A stretch of DNA of 64,000 bases, taken from the NCBI GenBank assembly GCA_050955105.1, contig JBPBQZ010000086.1:12447-76446 (forward strand). The letters are read 5' to 3'. The position numbers and the translations under genes are program-made. Numbering within the stretch: the stretch's first letter is position 1; each line of letters begins with the position of its first letter. Shown in pieces: positions 60,715 through 64,000 of the stretch. This stretch comes from JBPBQZ01 sp050955105. GTDB taxonomy: Bacteria > Pseudomonadota > Gammaproteobacteria > Burkholderiales > Burkholderiaceae. Under the pieces are notes generated by a model. The model was not told the DNA's origin. It saw nothing but the letters and a program-made list of their open reading frames with translations, and ran no database searches.

Positions 60715-61058
60715 GCACCGAGGAACAGGTGCGGCTCGCTGCCCGTGCCGCCCAGGAGATGACGGACGGGAGGCCCATCCATACGGCGGACCTGGTCGTA
60801 TCGCTGCGCAATTTCATCCGCGCCGTACTCAATCTCGATCCCGTGCCACGCGGCGTGATCATTCCCGAGCAAGGCCCGGCGCGGCTTTCGGGCGCCAAGG
60901 CCAAGGACAGCGGGCGAGATGGCGGAGGGGCGCAGGGCGGCAAAGCGCTTCGCGGAGGCGGAGGCGGAACCGGGGGAGGAGGCGGAGGCATCGGCAGTTC
61001 GGGTTTCAGCAGCGGCTCGGCGCATCACTCCGACGAGGACGACCCACATAACGCCTGA
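60600..61058 (+). pseudogene. 3' part of an unrelated hypothetical gene joined to the sigma fragment
   Basis: In a frame different from sigma, codons from about 60600 encode RIRDAVEVALADIILLGTEE, then QVRLAARAAQEMTDGRP, LVVSLRNFIRAVLNLDPVPR and VIIPEQGPARLSG. A Gly-rich tail (GGGGGTGGGGGGIGSSG) and stop at 61058 end the frame. This resembles the C-terminal part of a hypothetical protein seen in Burkholderiales. Its start and N-terminal region are missing; upstream DNA belongs to the sigma gene. A deletion between two genes explains the junction near 60590-60610. Confidence 0.6.
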
Positions 61059-61128
61059 CGCTTGATGCAATCCGACCGCATGATGGCCAAGTTACGATCT
61101 CTATCTTCATTGGTGTGAACGTCGCGGT

Positions 61129-62001
61129 TCACGCCGTCACGGCCTTCTTCGCCGCCGCGAAGACGTCGCGTGCGGACGTCGTACCGGCTACGTGCTCCGT
61201 ACCCTCGATTCCGAGGTCCATCCATCCTGCATTCACGGCCTCAAACATTTCTTCGGCAGGTCCGGTGTGGCCCTGCGGGATGCCGAATTGCTCGAACGCT
61301 TGCGCCCACCCTGCGCGCGGCACTGCAACGGCTTGCACGTCGAGATTCAGCACTTCACCCAATTGCTCCGCGACTTCATCCGCGGTGACCATCGAACCAA
61401 TCTCGGCGACGCGCTGCCCTGACCACGCTGGCCCGGTCAAAAGGGTTGCGACCTGCGTGCCGATGTCCTTCGTCGCGACCATGGCCGATTTCCGGTTTGT
61501 CGGATCGTAGTAGACCGGTAGCGTTCCGCCCTGCGCGACCTGCAAGCCGTAGAGGAAGTTTTCGAAGAATCCACCTGCGCGCACAAATGCGATTGGCGAT
61601 ATCAGGTCGCGAAAACCTTGCTCCAACAGCGACAAGGCCGTGATCATCCCGAGCCCGCTGGTCCTGTGCGCACCCATCGACGAAAGCGCTACCACCCGCG
61701 GCGGCGCTGCCTTGGTGAGCGCCTCGACATAGTTCGCAATCACGCCCTTGGCTTCTTTGTAATCGGGCGACGGGGCCCAGACAGCCGGCAACATGACAAA
61801 CGCGCCTTCGACGCCTTTGAGCGCCCGCTCGATGGCTGCCGAATCATTCCAATCACCGTCAACCAGTTGCACGCCTCGGTTCGCCCAGCTTGACGCCTTC
61901 TCGCGATTGCGGACTAGCGCGCGGACTTCCTTGCCGTCCGCCAACAGATGTTCTGCCGTTGCGCCGCCCACTTTTCCTGTGATTCCCATTACTAAAAACA
62001 T
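61129..62001 (-). CDS. NmrA/NAD(P)H-binding family protein
   Basis: A 290-residue atypical SDR: MFLVMGITGKVGGATAEHLL (the TGxxGxxG variant), VRALVRNREKASSW, GVQLVDGDWND, RVVALSSMGA, FVRAGGFFENFLYGLQVAQG and a C-terminal NTF2-unlike helical end. Family members are NAD(P)-sensing regulators or NAD(P)H:quinone oxidoreductase-like (QorB/YtfG) enzymes. The start at 62001 is preceded by AGGAGAAAA. It lies 45 bp downstream of the truncated DoxX-like gene on the same strand. Confidence 0.87.
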   Translation of the reverse strand: MFLVMGITGKVGGATAEHLLADGKEVRALVRNREKASSWANRGVQLVDGDWNDSAAIERALKGVEGAFVMLPAVWAPSPDYKEAKGVIANYVEALTKAAPPRVVALSSMGAHRTSGLGMITALSLLEQGFRDLISPIAFVRAGGFFENFLYGLQVAQGGTLPVYYDPTNRKSAMVATKDIGTQVATLLTGPAWSGQRVAEIGSMVTADEVAEQLGEVLNLDVQAVAVPRAGWAQAFEQFGIPQGHTGPAEEMFEAVNAGWMDLGIEGTEHVAGTTSARDVFAAAKKAVTA

Positions 62002-62046
62002 GTGTTTTCTCCTGATTTTGAGGGACAGAGCACTGCCCCTGTCGAT

Positions 62047-62319
62047 TCAACGGATGAGCGGCAGAATGGCCCGGATACGGGGATCGCGCGCGTAGAGGCC
62101 GCCCCATGTCATCGCGCCCAGAAGCAGGGAAATGATTTCCGGCGGCGACCCCAACTCACCAATGCGGATATGGGCGCAGATAGCACCTCCCAAAAAGCCC
62201 GTCACTAGGATCGCGCCGAGGACGGCGGTGGCCGGGATGGCGTAAAGGATGGCGCAGGCAAGTATGATCGGACCCACGACACGGGTCAGGTCCATCGCGA
62301 ACCCGGTTTCCTGCAACAT
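62047..62319 (-). pseudogene. DoxX-like membrane protein, N-terminally truncated
   Basis: About 90 residues: RVVGPIILACAILYAIPATA, VLGAILVTGFLGGAICAHIR and LLGAMTWGGLYARDPRIRAI, matching the last three helices of DoxX-like (DoxX_2) proteins of about 130 residues. The first helix and N terminus (about 40 residues) are absent because the divergent LysR gene starts at 62333. The remaining ATG at 62319 could in theory be used, so a shortened product is possible, but loss of helix 1 makes function doubtful. Confidence 0.65.
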
Positions 62320-62332
62320 GCTCGCGATCTGA

Positions 62333-63238
62333 ATGCAGAATCTCGAACCCATCCTCATTTTCATAACGGTCGCGGAAATGGGGAGCTTCACCCACGCAGC
62401 CGATAGCCTGGGCATTCAGAAAGGAAGAGCCTCAACGGCGGTCCGGAAGCTGGAAGAAGATGTCGGCGTCAGGCTTTTGCACCGGACGACGCGTAGCGTG
62501 CAGTTGACCGAAGACGGACGGGTATTTCATGCACGTGCCCGCGATCTGCTTGCTGACGTTGATGATCTGCACTCAATGTTCGCAAACGATCGAGTGGCAC
62601 TTCGCGGACGCTTACGGGTCGATCTGCCGAGCGAGCTGGCGCGCACCACTATCGTGCCGGCCTTGCCGGCCTTCATGGCGACTTATCCGGAGTTGGAGCT
62701 GGAGGTGTCGAGTACGGATCGCCAAGTTGATCTGGTTCAAGAGGGGTTTGACTGTGTTTTGCGACTAGGTCCCATCGGCGACGAGACGCTGATTGCCCGC
62801 CCGCTGGGCAAGTTACGCATGGTCAACGCCGCCAGTCCTGCCTACCTGGAGCGCTATGGCGTCCCTCGATCGCTAGAAGATCTGCAGCAGCAGAAACATC
62901 GGGCAATTCATTTCGCAAGGACGCTCGGCGCAAAACCCTATGGATGGGAGTATCCGCACGACGACAGCTACGCGAGGCTTCAGTTGCGAGGTGCGCTGCA
63001 CGTCAACAGCGTGCAGACCTACGAAGCCGCTGGTATCGCCGGCCTTGGCCTGATTCAGGCACCACTGTTGGCGATTGGCCGTTATTTGGAGAGCGGAGCG
63101 TTGATAGAGCTCCTACCAGATTTTCAGCACAGGCCGCTCGTCGTCTCCCTGGTCGTAGCGCATCGGCGCAACCTGTCGCGCCGAGTCCGCGCATTCATGA
63201 AATGGATCGAAAATGTGCTCGCGCCCCACCTGGAATAG
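62333..63238 (+). CDS. LysR-family transcriptional regulator
   Basis: A 301-residue LysR regulator: MQNLEPILIFITVAEMGSFT, AADSLGIQKGRASTAVRKLE (HTH), LLHRTTRSVQLTEDG, then an effector domain (LRVDLPSELARTTIVPALPA, FDCVLRLGPIGDETLIARPL, HRRNLSRRVRAFMKWIENV). This is the CrgA/DsdC-like branch with the R-T-T-R-x-V-x-L-T-E-D-G pattern. It is divergent from the DoxX-like/NmrA pair, the common arrangement for such regulators, although its presumed target gene is now truncated. Homology starts at the first ATG; no obvious Shine-Dalgarno. Confidence 0.88.
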   Translation: MQNLEPILIFITVAEMGSFTHAADSLGIQKGRASTAVRKLEEDVGVRLLHRTTRSVQLTEDGRVFHARARDLLADVDDLHSMFANDRVALRGRLRVDLPSELARTTIVPALPAFMATYPELELEVSSTDRQVDLVQEGFDCVLRLGPIGDETLIARPLGKLRMVNAASPAYLERYGVPRSLEDLQQQKHRAIHFARTLGAKPYGWEYPHDDSYARLQLRGALHVNSVQTYEAAGIAGLGLIQAPLLAIGRYLESGALIELLPDFQHRPLVVSLVVAHRRNLSRRVRAFMKWIENVLAPHLE

Positions 63239-63658
63239 CGAAACGAACCGTCTTGACCGCTGCCTCGCTGCACGCTGCAATCTCCCTTCTGATTTGTCCG
63301 CACAAGGTTCCGGGCGTTGAGCGCGTTTTACCGGTCTTCCGGACTGTCGGCCCTGCATCAGCGCCTCGCCGGCGCCCAGCGATCGACGGTTTCTGGCTAG
63401 AGGCGGCCGAGTGTATCGGGCGCTGGTCGACCCTCAACTGCCGTACATCACCGTGCGCCTGCAACGGCCGCTTTCAAGGTACAACACTCGCTGGTCCCGC
63501 GGAAGCCCGTGATTGAAAAACAGCTGGGGCAGCAGCTCGCCGCTACGGTATGTAATCACGGAGTGTCATGGGACATCAGTCAATAGAGGCGATCGGTTAG
63601 TTGAAACTTCCCTTTAAAAGGCCTCTGTCCATAGGGAACGCCGAAGTGCCGGTGGATA
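63239..63658. other. 420-bp stretch without a recognised gene
   Basis: No intact gene. A plus-strand frame gives RFLARGGRVYRALVDPQLPY followed by ITVRLQRPLSRYNTRWSRG and a stop near 63515, with protein-like composition but no start or recognisable family; it may be a gene scar. The last ~100 bp before the tetR stop are AT-richer and contain CCCTTTAAAAGG. Confidence 0.35.
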
Positions 63659-64000
63659 CTACCTAGACGCTGACGGCCATGTCTTGATAACGTACTCAAC
63701 CAATCCTTCAAGTGCCTTCTTTGATGCTCCTGCTTTGGCTTGCACTGCCATGCCTTGTGAGATAGCCATTACAAATGAGGCCAGTGTTGCCCCATCGACC
63801 GGAGCAAGTAGCTCGCCTTCTCGTTGAGCACGTTCCAAGCGTTTACGGAGCGCCAATTGCGTTGCGGCCCGGCGTCGGATGAGTTCACGGCGAATGGGTT
63901 CGGCATCGTCCGAGCAGGCGAGCGCACCGTTCAGGCCCAAGCACCCCGGGTGGGCTGAGTCCATGGTATGGATGTCGACGGACCCTCGCAGAATACGCTC
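63659..64000 (-). CDS. TetR-family regulator, 5' end outside window
   Basis: The minus-strand frame is open to the window edge and ends at 63659. It encodes RILRGSVDIHTMDSAHPGCL, then GLNGALACSDDAEPIRREL and ERAQREGELLAPVDGATLAS, FVMAISQGMAVQAKAGASKK and EYVIKTWPSASR. The GCLGLNGAL segment and the ATLASFV..AISQGMAVQAK..A helix are typical of the ligand domain of TetR regulators such as those next to oxidoreductase genes. The HTH lies beyond 64000. An internal ATG at 63964 is not the start. Confidence 0.82.
   Translation of the reverse strand, partial: ERILRGSVDIHTMDSAHPGCLGLNGALACSDDAEPIRRELIRRRAATQLALRKRLERAQREGELLAPVDGATLASFVMAISQGMAVQAKAGASKKALEGLVEYVIKTWPSASR

Overview
The window is a GC-rich (roughly 63-66% by eye), gene-dense stretch of a bacterial chromosome. 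The mix of LysR and TetR regulators, gentisate-type and beta-oxidation-type catabolism, split ChrA, an AtoE-type transporter, a DUF1365/Cfa lipid locus and FecI-type sigma remnants fits a betaproteobacterium of the Burkholderiales, most likely Burkholderiaceae. This is inferred from gene content only; no rRNA, tRNA or CRISPR array was seen.

Layout. 0-10 kb: a partial EmrA/HlyD efflux adaptor divergent from a CerR-type TetR, a citrate synthase remnant, DinB, a LysR/MFS divergent pair, a CmcJ-type oxidoreductase, a GST, a HAD phosphatase, an acetyltransferase, and an SDR divergent from a frameshifted LysR gene. 10-17.6 kb: a catabolic locus of two divergent units. On the minus strand are a NUDIX-metallo-beta-lactamase fusion and an amidohydrolase. 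On the plus strand are acyl-CoA dehydrogenase, a gentisate-dioxygenase-like double cupin, an FAH-family hydrolase and a PrpF-family isomerase, behind a clear sigma70 promoter with a palindromic operator placed at the expected transcription start. 17.6-31.8 kb: split chromate transporter, DUF72, DedA-rhodanese fusion, a fused osmoprotectant binding protein/permease with a 9-bp tandem repeat in its linker, MaoC/PanE, TetR, OFA-like MFS, GMC oxidoreductase, a membrane diguanylate cyclase and an Ada protein that has lost most of its zinc ligands.

31.9-39.8 kb: an unusual-fatty-acid/membrane-lipid neighbourhood: two Cfa-type methyltransferases, COG2907-type FAD oxidoreductase, DUF1365, DUF1295, DUF2177 and a lipoprotein esterase. 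Its minus-strand half contains at least two broken genes (DUF2878, DUF1993) and one unidentified decayed stretch. 39.8-56.8 kb: two quinone-oxidoreductase-like enzymes flanking a 2883-residue cyclic beta-1,2-glucan synthase homologue, then MFS and AtoE transporters, a soluble hybrid histidine kinase and a small cupin. 56.8-64 kb: a HAD-GH65 fusion phosphorylase, a Fur-box-preceded ECF sigma gene cut off after region 2 and joined to the tail of an unrelated gene, an NmrA-type protein next to a truncated DoxX-like gene, a LysR regulator, and a partial TetR gene at the edge.

The strongest leads are the operator-controlled gentisate-like operon, the decaying lipid-modification locus, the truncated iron-sigma chimera, the degenerate Ada protein and the tandem-repeat linker. 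The window holds an unusually high number of broken genes (citrate synthase, LysR, DUF2878, DUF1993, ECF sigma and its joined fragment, DoxX), which suggests a genome undergoing reduction.
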